Part shown: one piece after another, positions 16,849 to 26,234 of the stretch | Layout: each line of letters begins with the position of its first letter | Numbering within the stretch: the first letter of the stretch is position 1 | Assembly: GCF_001570625.1 (NCBI RefSeq) | Contig: NZ_BBQT01000013.1 | Span: 1-64,000, forward strand | From: Syntrophomonas wolfei subsp. methylbutyratica | Lineage (GTDB): Bacteria; Bacillota; Syntrophomonadia; Syntrophomonadales; Syntrophomonadaceae | Direction of reading: 5' to 3' | Length of the DNA stretch: 64,000 bases | The notes under the pieces: model-generated | Seen by the model: only the letters and a program-made list of their open reading frames with translations | What the model was told of the DNA's origin: nothing | The model's database searches: none | Position numbers and translations under genes: made by a program

Positions 16849-17724
16849 TTGCGCAAAATTCTAACTATAGCGGGCTCTGATTCCTGTGCCGGGGCAGGAA
16901 TTCAAGCGGACATCAAAACCATTCAAGCCCTGGGAGCTTATGCCCTGTCGGTGATTACGGCAGTAACCGCCCAGAATACCCGGCAGGTAACGGCTGTTCA
17001 GGAAATCGAAGCCCAGGTAATAGAAAAACAACTGGAAGCCATTTTTTCTGATATTCGCCTGGATGGAATCAAAATAGGCATGCTGGGAAGTGCTGGAACT
17101 GTTCAGGTAGTAAGCAAGTTTTTGGCTTCTTTCTTCCAGGCGGGAGCTTTCCGGGAAAAACAACTGAAGAACTCCCTTCCTCTGGTGGTTGACCCGGTGA
17201 TGATAGCCAAGAGTGGTGACCGCTTGCTGGAGGAGGAAGCGGTGGAATCACTAAAAAAGAACCTCCTGCCTCTGGCCAGTGTAATCACCCCTAATCTTAT
17301 GGAAGCCGGGGCCTTGTTAGGACGGGAGGTTAGCAGCTTGGAGGGGATGAAAGAAGCAGGTAGGGAACTCCTGGAATTCGGTTGCGAGTGGGCCATCGTC
17401 AAGGGAGGGCATCTAAAGGGAGAACCGGTGGATGTCCTGGCCAATAAAGACTCGCTTTATTGGCTAAGAGGCCGGCGGGTTGATACTGACTGCAATCATG
17501 GCACCGGCTGCACCTTTTCTGCGGCCCTGGCCACCTTGATGGGACAAGGTTGGGAAGTACCGGCAGCAGCCAAACGAGCCAAAGCCTATATAGAATATTG
17601 TTTAGAGCATGGTTTTGCCATAGGCGAAGGGGTGGGCATACCTCACCATTTTGCCGCTCAGCGCCCCTGGGAACCGGAAGCTTTGAATGACGGCAGCGAT
17701 GCTTCGATAAAGGAGGAAGTTTAA
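16849..17724 (+). CDS. thiD: Hydroxymethylpyrimidine/phosphomethylpyrimidine kinase
   Basis: A 291-residue ribokinase-fold enzyme that phosphorylates HMP and HMP-P to the pyrophosphate used for thiamine phosphate synthesis. It begins ILTIAGSDSCAGAGIQADIK, the ThiD signature, and carries VVDPVMIAKSGDRLL and the anion-hole motif DCNHGTGCTFSAALA near residue 209. TTG 16849 follows AAGGAGGTACTTTT. It is the first gene after the TPP riboswitch, and its stop overlaps the thiM start by one base. Length is slightly above the usual 260-270. Confidence 0.96.
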   Translation: MRKILTIAGSDSCAGAGIQADIKTIQALGAYALSVITAVTAQNTRQVTAVQEIEAQVIEKQLEAIFSDIRLDGIKIGMLGSAGTVQVVSKFLASFFQAGAFREKQLKNSLPLVVDPVMIAKSGDRLLEEEAVESLKKNLLPLASVITPNLMEAGALLGREVSSLEGMKEAGRELLEFGCEWAIVKGGHLKGEPVDVLANKDSLYWLRGRRVDTDCNHGTGCTFSAALATLMGQGWEVPAAAKRAKAYIEYCLEHGFAIGEGVGIPHHFAAQRPWEPEALNDGSDASIKEEV

Positions 17725-18521
17725 TGCTCAAGTATTGTGCGGAAATATGGGACGAAGTCAGAAGCAAGAGACCGCTGGTACACTGTATTACCAATTATGT
17801 AACCGTAAATGATGTAGCCAACATTATTCTGGCATCGGGTGCATCACCGGCCATGGTGGAATACCCGGCTGAAGCCAGTGGATTTGCCCCCCTGGCCTCG
17901 GCTCTTTACTTTAATCTGGGTACCCTTACCGGGGAGCAGGAAGCGGCCATGCTGGAAGCCAGTTGGGCCGCTGCCTCCCGCGGCGTTCCCATAATTCTCG
18001 ATCCGGTGGCCTGTGGAGTGATTGGGCGCAAGGTGGATTTGATAGAAAGAATAAAGTCACTATGCAAGATACAGGTATTGAAAGGAAACGCGGCGGAGAT
18101 TAAAAGCCTGGCCGGTTTAGCCGGACAGGCTCAGGGCGTTGACTCTCTGGATACGGGTGAAGGTTTGGCAGAAGCCTGCCTGCAATTGGCGGCTGAGGAT
18201 AAGTTAATTGCGGCCGCCACCGGAGAAGTTGATATTGTGGCCGAGGAAAACCGTTATGCTTGTATATTAAATGGTACACCCCTGTTCCAAAGCATTACTG
18301 GCGCCGGTTGTATGGCTGGCGGGGTAATAGCCGCTTGTTTGGGTGCAGCGCCCGAAGAAGCCTGGCTGGCCAGCATTACCGGTTTGTTAGCCTTTAATTT
18401 GGCCGGGGAAAGAGCCGCCAGCCAGGCGGGAAACCGCCCGGGGACTTTCCGGACCCTTCTTTTTGATGAGCTTTTTGTTTTGAGGGGAGAAGAGCTGGTG
18501 AAAGAAGGACGATTGGAATGA
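17724..18521 (+). CDS. thiM: Hydroxyethylthiazole kinase
   Basis: A 265-residue kinase that phosphorylates the thiazole alcohol, a salvage step for thiamine. The start (RPLVHCITNYVTVNDVANII) is the ThiM signature, followed by PAMVEYPAEA, ILDPVACGVI and VLKGNAAEIKSLAG. The C-terminal SITGAGCMAGGVIAA holds the catalytic cysteine and anion hole. It overlaps thiD by one base and thiE by four (ATGA), so the three are translationally coupled. No thiG, thiS or thiH occurs in the operon, so the thiazole may be salvaged or made elsewhere. Confidence 0.96.
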   Translation: MLKYCAEIWDEVRSKRPLVHCITNYVTVNDVANIILASGASPAMVEYPAEASGFAPLASALYFNLGTLTGEQEAAMLEASWAAASRGVPIILDPVACGVIGRKVDLIERIKSLCKIQVLKGNAAEIKSLAGLAGQAQGVDSLDTGEGLAEACLQLAAEDKLIAAATGEVDIVAEENRYACILNGTPLFQSITGAGCMAGGVIAACLGAAPEEAWLASITGLLAFNLAGERAASQAGNRPGTFRTLLFDELFVLRGEELVKEGRLE

Positions 18522-19147
18522 TAAACTCGGATTATTCCCTGTATCTGGTCACCGACCGCGGCCTGCTTCAGGGTCGGAGCCTTCTGGAGGAGGTAAGGAA
18601 GGCGGTAAAGGGTGGTGTAAGCATGGTCCAATTGCGGGAAAAAGAGGCCGGCAGCAGAGAATTCTATGAGCTGGCCCAGGCTCTCCAAACCGAATTAAGA
18701 GATTTGGGCGTACCCTTGCTCATTAATGATCGCCTGGACATTGCTCTGGCGGTGGATGCCGATGGCTTGCACCTGGGGCAGGAAGACCTGCCTTTACCGG
18801 TAGCCCGCTCCCTGTTGGGAAGAGAAAAAATAATCGGCCTGTCCATCAATAAACGGGAAGAGGCCTGGGAAGGAGAGAAGATGGGAGCCGACTACCTGGG
18901 GGTATCCCCGGTGTTTGCCACCCCGACCAAAGCTGATGCTCCCCCGGCCACCGGTTTGGAGTTCCTGGCCAGCTTAAGACAGGAAATCAAGATTCCTTTG
19001 GTAGCCATCGGCGGAATCAATAAAGAAAACCTGAAGATGATAAAGGAAACGGGAGCGGATGGCGCGGCCGTAATATCAGCTCTTATGGGAGCAAGCGATA
19101 TTGAGGGGGAAGCCAGGAAGCTGAGGCAAATATGGGAGAGAAGTTAA
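18518..19147 (+). CDS. thiE: Thiamine phosphate synthase
   Basis: A 209-residue TIM-barrel enzyme joining HMP pyrophosphate and thiazole phosphate to thiamine phosphate. It starts LYLVTDRGLLQGR and shows VQLREKEAGSREFYELA, LLINDRLDIALAVDADGLHL followed by GQEDLP, YLGVSPVFATPTKADAPPAT and VAIGGINKENL, all usual ThiE blocks that bind the two phosphates. Its start overlaps thiM by 4 bases, and the next gene begins 16 bases before its stop. Confidence 0.96.
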   Translation: MINSDYSLYLVTDRGLLQGRSLLEEVRKAVKGGVSMVQLREKEAGSREFYELAQALQTELRDLGVPLLINDRLDIALAVDADGLHLGQEDLPLPVARSLLGREKIIGLSINKREEAWEGEKMGADYLGVSPVFATPTKADAPPATGLEFLASLRQEIKIPLVAIGGINKENLKMIKETGADGAAVISALMGASDIEGEARKLRQIWERS

Positions 19148-19782
19148 TAATTTTTATGGATTTCGATGGCACCATTTCCCGGGAGGATGTCTGCAATAAG
19201 ATGGCAGCCAGGTATGCCGGCCGGGACTGGGAGGAAATAAACCGCCTCTGGGAAGAAGGAGTGATTACTACTGGAGAGTGTGCCAGTCGCATTCTTTCAT
19301 CAATGGAGGTAGGGGCAGCCGAATTGGAGGCCTTTTTTCAGGCTCAGGAAGTAGACCCCGGGTTTTCCTCTTTCCTGGACTGGGTGCGAAAAAAGCAGCA
19401 CCTCCCTATTATATTGAGCGATGGCTATGACCGCTATATAAAAAGCATATTACGGGGCCAGGGCTGGGAAATCGAGTTTTATGCCAATAAATTGTACTGG
19501 AATGATGGCTGGCGGATGGAATCACCCTACCTGGATGAAGTATGCCCCCAATGTGGGGTATGCAAGAGCAAGATAATCCGGGAAAGAAGTTTGCCCGGCT
19601 ATCTCACAGTATATATCGGAGATGGCTACTCCGATTTCTGCCCGGCGGCCTGTTGTGATATCGTTTTTGCCAAAAATGAACTGGCCGGCTACTGCCGGAA
19701 AGAGGGTTTAACTTACTACCCCTACCGGGATTTTCATGATATTCTCCAGCAACTGCCGGGGATTATAAGAAATAAAGTCTGA
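19132..19782 (+). CDS. HAD phosphatase (MtnX-like) in the thiamine operon
   Basis: A 216-residue HAD-superfamily phosphatase. The catalytic pair is in MDFDGTISRED (Asp10 and Asp12); the SDG motif follows in PIILSDGYDRYI, and metal-binding GDGYSDFCPA lies near residue 163. CPQCGVCKSK is a cysteine-rich insert. It resembles MtnX-type 2-hydroxy-3-keto-5-methylthiopentenyl phosphate phosphatases, but no methionine-salvage gene is near. It overlaps thiE and precedes thiC, so action on a thiamine intermediate such as thiamine monophosphate or HMP-P is the better guess. That substrate is inference only. Confidence 0.85.
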   Translation: MGEKLIIFMDFDGTISREDVCNKMAARYAGRDWEEINRLWEEGVITTGECASRILSSMEVGAAELEAFFQAQEVDPGFSSFLDWVRKKQHLPIILSDGYDRYIKSILRGQGWEIEFYANKLYWNDGWRMESPYLDEVCPQCGVCKSKIIRERSLPGYLTVYIGDGYSDFCPAACCDIVFAKNELAGYCRKEGLTYYPYRDFHDILQQLPGIIRNKV

Positions 19783-19794
19783 AGGGAGAAAAAT

Positions 19795-21069
19795 ATGAAC
19801 TACAAGACCCAGAAGGAAGCTGCCCGCAAAGGTATAGTGACTCCGGAAATGAAAAAGGTGGCGGAAAAAGAAGGAGTGGAGCTCAAATACCTGCAAGAGG
19901 GTTTGGCCGCCGGGAAGATAGCCCTACCCGCCAACCGCAACCACCTGTCATTACAGGCTGCAGCTATCGGAGCCGGTCTCAAAACCAAGATAAATGTTAA
20001 TCTGGGTATTTCGCGCGACTGCAGCAATATGGCAGAAGAAATGCGTAAGGTAGAAAAGGCCCTGGAAATGCAGGCTGATGCTATTATGGACCTCAGTTGT
20101 CATGGAAAAACCCAGGAATTCAGAAAAGCCCTGTTGGCAATATCCCCGGCCATGATAGGAACCGTACCGGTTTATGATGCTATGGGTTTTCTGGAAAAAG
20201 AATTGTCGGAAATAACTGTGGCCGAGTTCCTTCAAGTGGTGGAAACCCATGCCCGTGACGGGGTTGACTTTATGACCATACATGCCGGCATTAGAAGGAG
20301 TACCCTGGAACGCTTGCGCCAAGCTCCACGCCTGACCAGTATTGTTTCCCGGGGCGGAGCCCTTTTGTGCACCTGGATGGAGCGCAATAAAGCCGAAAAC
20401 CCGTTTTACCAGTATTTTGATGAAGTCTTGGACATCTGCCGTGAATACGATGTGGCCCTGAGCCTGGGTGATGCCTGCCGGCCCGGTTCCATCAATGATG
20501 CCAGTGATGCCTGCCAGCTTGAAGAACTGATTACTTTGGGAGATCTAACCTTGCGGGCCTGGGAAAAGGAGGTGCAGGTTATCATTGAAGGGCCGGGACA
20601 TATGCCTTTAAACGAGATAGAGGCCAATGTGCTGCTGCAAAAAAAGCTTTGCCACTCCGCCCCATTTTATGTACTGGGGCCGCTGGTCAGCGATATAGCT
20701 CCCGGTTATGACCATATTACCAGTGCCATAGGAGGAGCTATAGCCGCCGCGGCTGGGGCTGACTTTCTCTGCTATGTAACCCCGGCGGAACACTTGCGCC
20801 TGCCCAGCCTGGAGGATATGGCGGAAGGTATTATAGCTGCCCGTATTGCCGCTCATGCCGCTGATATCGCCAAAGGCCTTCCGGGAGCCAGCGAATGGGA
20901 CTGGCAAATGAGCAAGGCTAGGGCTGAACTGGACTGGGAAAGCATGTTCAAGCTTGCCATAGACCCGGAAAAGGCGCGCCGTTACCGGGCGGAATCCAGC
21001 CCGGAGCTGGAAGATAGCTGTACTATGTGTGGCCAGAGCTGCGCCCTGAGAAACATGAAAAACCTGTAG
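19795..21069 (+). CDS. thiC: Phosphomethylpyrimidine synthase ThiC
   Basis: A 424-residue radical-SAM enzyme turning aminoimidazole ribotide into HMP-P, the pyrimidine part of thiamine. Typical segments are [45 protein letters not shown] and [15 protein letters not shown]. The C-terminal cluster motif reads CTMCGQSC, which is CX2CX3C, one residue shorter than the CX2CX4C usually quoted. It is the short form common in Clostridia, without the N-terminal domain of the proteobacterial enzyme. It begins 12 bases after the phosphatase and closes the operon. Confidence 0.96.
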   Translation: MNYKTQKEAARKGIVTPEMKKVAEKEGVELKYLQEGLAAGKIALPANRNHLSLQAAAIGAGLKTKINVNLGISRDCSNMAEEMRKVEKALEMQADAIMDLSCHGKTQEFRKALLAISPAMIGTVPVYDAMGFLEKELSEITVAEFLQVVETHARDGVDFMTIHAGIRRSTLERLRQAPRLTSIVSRGGALLCTWMERNKAENPFYQYFDEVLDICREYDVALSLGDACRPGSINDASDACQLEELITLGDLTLRAWEKEVQVIIEGPGHMPLNEIEANVLLQKKLCHSAPFYVLGPLVSDIAPGYDHITSAIGGAIAAAAGADFLCYVTPAEHLRLPSLEDMAEGIIAARIAAHAADIAKGLPGASEWDWQMSKARAELDWESMFKLAIDPEKARRYRAESSPELEDSCTMCGQSCALRNMKNL

Positions 21070-21124
21070 AGTGCTTCTTTTAGTTACTTGTGAAACAATG
21101 GTTTACTGTGCTAAAATGTACCCA

Positions 21125-21397
21125 TGACTCCACTGCGAAAACCCCTTTTGTTGCATAAGGGTTGCATAAATATACAAAGCGAGCGTTGGCGAAGCATGGT
21201 TGCAACGCCCGGCGAAGGCGAGCAGGCGAAAGGGGGCGAGCGACAGGACGTCGCGAGAGCGCTATACGACCATGGATGGGAGGTTAGCGTGTACCCCTTG
21301 AGCCGCGAGACAAGCCGCAGGTGTTGCCCATGCGAAGACTGCGAGCGGTATATTTATACAAGCCAATGAATATTAATAACTTTTTGCAGTAGAATCA
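21125..21397 (+). repeat. Repeat family A, complete reference copy
   Basis: A 273-base copy with left end TGACTCCACTGCGAAAA and right end TTTTTGCAGTAGAATCA. Between them are, in order, TTGCATAAGGGTTGCATAAA, the GCGAAGCATGG block, GGCGAGCGACAGGACGTCGC, CCGCGAGACAAGCCGCAGG and GAGCGGTATATTTATACAAG. No clear target duplication is visible. It fills nearly all of the gap between thiC and trpB. Confidence 0.88.
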
Positions 21398-21445
21398 ATC
21401 ATATATTTTAAAAAAACAAATATTTGAGAGGAGAGATTAGTTGAG

Positions 21446-22807
21446 ATGAGTAGAGATGAGCTAACCAAGATTATTCTGCCCGAGGATAAGATCCCCAAGT
21501 TTTGGTATAATGTCCAGGCGGATATGCCCAATCCCCTGGAACCGGGATTGCACCCGCAAACCCATCAACCCCTCACCCCACCCGATTTGGAACCCATTTT
21601 TGCCCGGGAGCTGATTCTCCAGGAAGTCTCCAGTGAAAGGTTTATTGAGATACCCCGGGAGATCCGGGAGCTTTATAAACAGTACCGGCCCTCCCCGCTC
21701 TTCAGAGCTCGCCGGCTGGAAGCAGCACTGCAGAGCAACTGCCGGATTTATTATAAATATGAAGGGGTAAGCCCGGTGGGAAGCCATAAGCTTAACACGG
21801 CCCTGCCTCAGGTTTATTACAATAAGGTGCAGGGCATCAAGAGGGTAAGTACTGAAACAGGTGCAGGCCAGTGGGGTACAGCTCTGTCTTTAGCCTGCAA
21901 ACACTTTGGGCTGGAAGCCATGGTTTATATGGTTAAGGTTAGTTTTTACCAGAAGCCCTACCGGCGCTCTATCATGGAACTATACGGAGGGCGTTGCATA
22001 CCCAGCCCCAGCAATCTTACTGAGAGCGGGCGCCAGGCTCTGGCTAAGGACCCGGAAACCCCGGGAAGCCTGGCTATTGCCATTAGTGAAGCGGTAGAAG
22101 ATGCGGTAACCCGGGATGATACCAACTACTCCCTGGGTAGTGTCTTAAACCATGTTTGCTTGCATCAGAGCATTATCGGCCAGGAAGTGAAGATGCAGAT
22201 GGAAATGGTGGATGATTACCCGGATATAATTATCGGCTGTTGCGGTGGGGGCAGCAATTTTGCCGGAATAGCCTTCCCTTTCATCCCGGATAAACTGGCC
22301 GGGAAGAATATTCGTCTGATAGCGGTTGAGCCTACGGCCTGTCCGACCCTAACCCAAGGGGTTTATGCCTATGATTATGGTGATGTGGCCGGTTTCACCC
22401 CGCTTATGAAGATGTATACCTTAGGTCATGATTTTATCCCCTCGGGAATCCACGCGGGCGGTCTGCGTTATCATGGGGAATCCCCCCTGGTCAGCCGTCT
22501 TTATCACGATAAACTTATTGAAGCAGTAGCGGTTAAGCAAAACCCGACCTTCGAAGCCGCGGTGCTTTTTGCCCAGACCGAGAGCATAGTGCCGGCTCCA
22601 GAGTCAGCTCATGCTATACGGGTAGCCATAGACGAGGCCCTGAAAGCCAGAGAAGAAGGGGTTTCCCGTACTATTGTCTTTAATTTGAGCGGACATGGCC
22701 ATCTCGACCTCTTCTCCTATGATAAATATCTGTCCGGAGAAACGGAAGATGTTGAATTTTCTGATGCTGAATTGCAGGAGAGCTTGAGAAACCTGCCCCA
22801 GATCTAA
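21446..22807 (+). CDS. trpB: Tryptophan synthase beta chain, TrpB2 type
   Basis: A 453-residue PLP enzyme that makes tryptophan from indole and serine. The long N-terminus with [16 protein letters not shown] and the [12 protein letters not shown] segment mark the TrpB2 branch, which is usually not paired with TrpA. The PLP lysine is in GSHKLNTA near residue 113; [11 protein letters not shown] binds the phosphate. No trpA or other trp gene adjoins, so it may act as a stand-alone indole-salvage enzyme. ATG 21446 follows GAGAGGAGAG; no T-box leader was seen upstream. Confidence 0.94.
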   Translation: MSRDELTKIILPEDKIPKFWYNVQADMPNPLEPGLHPQTHQPLTPPDLEPIFARELILQEVSSERFIEIPREIRELYKQYRPSPLFRARRLEAALQSNCRIYYKYEGVSPVGSHKLNTALPQVYYNKVQGIKRVSTETGAGQWGTALSLACKHFGLEAMVYMVKVSFYQKPYRRSIMELYGGRCIPSPSNLTESGRQALAKDPETPGSLAIAISEAVEDAVTRDDTNYSLGSVLNHVCLHQSIIGQEVKMQMEMVDDYPDIIIGCCGGGSNFAGIAFPFIPDKLAGKNIRLIAVEPTACPTLTQGVYAYDYGDVAGFTPLMKMYTLGHDFIPSGIHAGGLRYHGESPLVSRLYHDKLIEAVAVKQNPTFEAAVLFAQTESIVPAPESAHAIRVAIDEALKAREEGVSRTIVFNLSGHGHLDLFSYDKYLSGETEDVEFSDAELQESLRNLPQI

Positions 22808-23080
22808 AGCCAAGTAAAGCCTGGGAGTGACTGGAAGCAACGGCCACCCCCAGCTTTTTATTTTCTGAAACTCCTGACGCTCGACGCTTATTTCGCTTTC
22901 CGCCTTCTGTCTTCTGATGACTTTTCTTACTAACTTCTAATCACCGGCATCTGGCGAGCATTCCGTCTTCCGTCTCCCGACGTCTGACGGCCAATTACTA
23001 CCCCGCCATTGCAGGGATGCTGCATTTTGTATATATTCTAATTAGAAAAGTTAGGGATGAGGGAAATCCCCTTCTTCCTT
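22808..23080. other. Intergenic stretch with imperfect terminator and degenerate GACG/CTTCCG repeats
   Basis: Just after trpB an imperfect stem (AAGCCTGGGAGTG with CCACCCCCAGCTTT) precedes TTATTTT and is a plausible terminator. The rest holds short degenerate units such as CCGTCTTCCGTCTCCCGACG and CTTTTCTTACTAAC, the reverse of GGAAGACGGA tracts found at 58401 and inside the RNase P gene. No gene was recognised. Confidence 0.5.
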
Positions 23081-23093
23081 GGAAAGGATGAGT

Positions 23094-23783
23094 ATGCCCA
23101 ATAAGCGTTTACTGGCTATAAGCGATAGTGTAATCAGGGGGAAGGCGGCGGCGGATATTGGCGCTGATCATGGTTTGCTGGCCTGCTTTCTGCTGGAAAA
23201 AGATATAGTACCTCGGGTGATTGCCAGCGAAATAAAAGAGGGACCTTTTGAGCGGCTAAGAAAGGCGGTGGAGAAGAGTCCCTTCGGTGAGCGCATGGAA
23301 CTGCGGTTGGGGAACGGCCTGGAGGTTTTGCGGCCGGGGGAGGTTGCTACGGTCATTATTGCAGGCATGGGTGGAGATAATATAGCGGAAATACTGTCGC
23401 GGAAATGGTCTCACTCAGCCAGCTACAGAAAATTTATTTTTCAACCCATGACTAAAGCGGGAGTTTTGCGCCGGGAGCTTTCCCAGCAAGGCTGGCCTAT
23501 TTTGGAGGAAAAGCTGGTGGAAGAGCAGCAGCGAATTTATTTGATTCTAAGCTCTTGTCCCGGTGATAATCCTTATGAACTTACCTCCTTGGAGTTGGAT
23601 TTGGGGCCCATTATACTAAGATGTGACAACCCATTAAAGAAGCGTCTTCTGGAAGACAGTTTGAGGAAATATCGCCGGGTTTACCAGGGGCTGTTGCAAT
23701 CCAAGGGTATCATTCAAGCCAATAGTTTAGAGGAATATGAGAAAAAAATTAAAACATTGGAGGAGATAATCCATGCAAGCTAG
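23094..23783 (+). CDS. trmK: tRNA (adenine(22)-N1)-methyltransferase
   Basis: A 229-residue SAM-dependent methyltransferase of the TrmK/YqfN family, which methylates A22 in the D-loop of some tRNAs. Motif I is AADIGADHGLLACFLLE; IIAGMGGDNIAEIL is the family-specific active-site stretch, and FIFQPMTKAGVLRRELSQ follows. A helical C-terminal tail ends in EEYEKKIKTLEEI. ATG 23094 is taken because GGAAAGG ends 6 bases before; ATG 23088 is too close. It overlaps the nif3-like gene by 11 bases, the arrangement known from Bacillus (yqfN-yqfO). Confidence 0.92.
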   Translation: MPNKRLLAISDSVIRGKAAADIGADHGLLACFLLEKDIVPRVIASEIKEGPFERLRKAVEKSPFGERMELRLGNGLEVLRPGEVATVIIAGMGGDNIAEILSRKWSHSASYRKFIFQPMTKAGVLRRELSQQGWPILEEKLVEEQQRIYLILSSCPGDNPYELTSLELDLGPIILRCDNPLKKRLLEDSLRKYRRVYQGLLQSKGIIQANSLEEYEKKIKTLEEIIHAS

Positions 23784-24888
23784 AGTTAAGGATATTATCA
23801 GCATTATGGAAGAACATTTTCCACCCTGGCTGGCCGAAGCCTGGGACAATAGTGGTCTGCAGCTGGGTTCGACCAACAAAGCGGTTAAGAAAGTGGCAGT
23901 GGCTCTGGATTTGGATGAAAGCATCCTCAATCAGGCCCTGGAATTACAGGTTGCTATGATAATCACCCATCACCCGCTTTTTTTCAAGCCCCTTAAGCAG
24001 ATCAATTATGAATCACCCGTCGGCTGTCTAATCCAGAGAATAGTCAAAGCCGGAATTAGCGTATATGCTGCCCACAGCAACCTGGACGCTGCCGAAAAAG
24101 GCCTCAATCAAATTCTGGCTGAACTGCTGGGCTTGCAGGATATTGATACTCTGGGGAATTCCCAAAAAGAGGAATTATACAAGCTGGTGGTTTTTGTCCC
24201 CGTCAGCCATTGCGAGGAAGTTCGCCAGGCTATAAATGGAGCCGGGGCCGGTTTTATCGGTAACTACTCTGATTGCAGTTTCCGGGTGCGGGGAACCGGT
24301 ACTTTTCGCCCGGGTGCCGGAACCCAGCCGTTCCTTGGACAAGAGGGAGAATTAGAAGAAGCTGACGAATTCAGGCTGGAAACTGTCGTCAGGAAGCGGG
24401 AACTCGCTCAAGTGCTGCAAGCCATGCAGGAGGCCCATCCTTACGAAGAAGCAGCCTTTGATATTTTTCGCCTGGAGCAAGCAGGGAAAGGCTACAGTAT
24501 GGGAAGATGCGGTTTATTGCCTGAGGAGACAAAGCTAGGGGACTATGCCCGCCAGGTAAAAGAGACTCTGGGACTGGAAGCAGTCCGGGTGGTGGGTGAT
24601 TTGAATAAAGTAATAAGAAAAGTGGCAATAGTCAGTGGTTCCGGAGCCAGTCTGATTCCGGGAATAAGCCGGCAAGGAGTAGAGCTCCTGGTAACTGGTG
24701 ACCTCAAATATCATGAAGCCCGGGATGCTGAGGCTTTGGGTTTATCTATTATTGATGCCGGTCACCAGGGAACAGAGGAGATTATTTCGGCTCATCTCAG
24801 CCGCTTTCTACAAAAGGAATGCCAGAAGCGCGGAATGAAGGTAGAATTCATACCCCTTTATTCCGGCCCTTGTTTCAAATACTTATAA
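23773..24888 (+). CDS. Nif3/YqfO-like dinuclear metal protein
   Basis: A 371-residue Nif3-family protein. Metal ligands are in ITHHPLFF near residue 63, HSNLDAAEKGLN, and the C-terminal GDLKYHEARDA and DAGHQGTEEI. Between the two Nif3 halves lies the extra alpha/beta domain seen in YqfO (roughly residues 130-230), with HPYEEAAFDI. The family is often named GTP cyclohydrolase I type 2, but its true function is unsettled. It is cotranscribed and overlapping with trmK. Length matches YqfO (about 370). Confidence 0.9.
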   Translation: MQARVKDIISIMEEHFPPWLAEAWDNSGLQLGSTNKAVKKVAVALDLDESILNQALELQVAMIITHHPLFFKPLKQINYESPVGCLIQRIVKAGISVYAAHSNLDAAEKGLNQILAELLGLQDIDTLGNSQKEELYKLVVFVPVSHCEEVRQAINGAGAGFIGNYSDCSFRVRGTGTFRPGAGTQPFLGQEGELEEADEFRLETVVRKRELAQVLQAMQEAHPYEEAAFDIFRLEQAGKGYSMGRCGLLPEETKLGDYARQVKETLGLEAVRVVGDLNKVIRKVAIVSGSGASLIPGISRQGVELLVTGDLKYHEARDAEALGLSIIDAGHQGTEEIISAHLSRFLQKECQKRGMKVEFIPLYSGPCFKYL

Positions 24889-25020
24889 TGTTAATTCTGA
24901 CTCCGCACTCCGCACTTTTTCTAATTAAAAATGTTCCTGAAAAAAGGGATTCAGGGCTAATGTGTAGAATAGAAAGGAGACATTAAAAAAGGAAAGGATT
25001 TCAATTAGAGGGGACTTGGG

Positions 25021-26043
25021 ATGCTTAAGATTAAGACAAGTAATTTGAAGCCGGGAATAAAGCTGGGGAAGGATATATATTCATATGATTCCCAGCTTCT
25101 GTTGACCAATGGCAGCACCATTACCCAAGAACATCTCGATAACTTTGCCCGGAGAAATATCGAAGAAGTATTCATTTTGGATGAATCTCCCCGCATAAAA
25201 CCGGAGCGCGAGTTTGAAGATGTTTATCAGGATGCCCTGGAAGTCGTTAAATCGTTTATGGTTGGGGCTATGTTGGGAAGTCCTCTGGATTTCCAGGAAA
25301 TAGATAAGACAGTGGACTTCTTGAGAGAACAGGCCTTTGATGCAATTGACCTTTTCCGGCAGATGCGCTTGATGAAGGATAAGGGAGAATATCTCTTTAC
25401 CCATTCGATAAATGTTTCTCTTATCTGCATGTTATTGGGACGTTGGCTGAAATGCGATCAGAACACCATCAGAGAACTGGGAATAGCCGGTCTTTTACAT
25501 GATCTGGGTAAGGTTTTTATTGAAAACGATATTCTTAATAAACGCGGGAAATTAACGGAACAGGAGTATGAGGAGATAAAAAAGCATACGATACGGGGAT
25601 ACAATTTTATCAGCGGGAACCCAGCTTTGAACATTGAAGTAGCCAATGCTGCCTTGATGCATCATGAAAGGTTAGATGGCTCCGGTTATCCTTCGGGGTT
25701 AAAGGGTCAAATAAATTTCTATGCTGCGGTGGTAGCTGTAGCAGATGTTTATGATGCCATTACTTCGGCTCATTCCTATGCCGATAAGAGATCTCCCTAT
25801 TCCGCGGCTGAAATACTGTGGCAGGAGTCATTTGGCAAGTTGGATGCCAGGATTACCAAAGTCTTTTATGATAAAATCACTAATTTCTATGTAGGCAACA
25901 AAGTTTTGTTGAGCAATAAGAAAGAGGGAATAGTAATTTATGTAGATCCTTCTCAACCCACCCGTCCCATAGTAATGGTGGATGATGAGTTCTACAACCT
26001 GGCCATTGATCGTTCAATTACTATTCAGGACATAATTGATTAG
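25021..26043 (+). CDS. HD-GYP domain phosphodiesterase
   Basis: A 340-residue cytoplasmic protein. The C-terminal HD-GYP domain, about residues 110-290, has HSINVSLICML, LLHDLGKVFI (the HD pair), HHERLDGSGYP (the GYP motif) and VADVYDAITS. Proteins with these residues hydrolyse cyclic di-GMP. The first 100 residues are of the DUF3391-like N-terminal type (KTSNLKPGIKLGKDIYS), which often precedes HD-GYP. No membrane segment or response-regulator domain. It stands alone between nif3 and hup. Confidence 0.92.
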   Translation: MLKIKTSNLKPGIKLGKDIYSYDSQLLLTNGSTITQEHLDNFARRNIEEVFILDESPRIKPEREFEDVYQDALEVVKSFMVGAMLGSPLDFQEIDKTVDFLREQAFDAIDLFRQMRLMKDKGEYLFTHSINVSLICMLLGRWLKCDQNTIRELGIAGLLHDLGKVFIENDILNKRGKLTEQEYEEIKKHTIRGYNFISGNPALNIEVANAALMHHERLDGSGYPSGLKGQINFYAAVVAVADVYDAITSAHSYADKRSPYSAAEILWQESFGKLDARITKVFYDKITNFYVGNKVLLSNKKEGIVIYVDPSQPTRPIVMVDDEFYNLAIDRSITIQDIID

Positions 26044-26234
26044 ATAAAACTTCCAAAGACCTGTATAATGGCTTTTTATGAATAAAAGTTGCTGATAAAT
26101 GGAAGAATGAAAATACCTATTTAAGCCATATAAAAAGAAAAAATAAAAAAAAGTGATTCAATAGCAGGAATTACCGTTTTTTTGAGGAATGAGTGTAAAA
26201 TATGGATAAAAAATTTTAAAGGGAGGACTATGTC

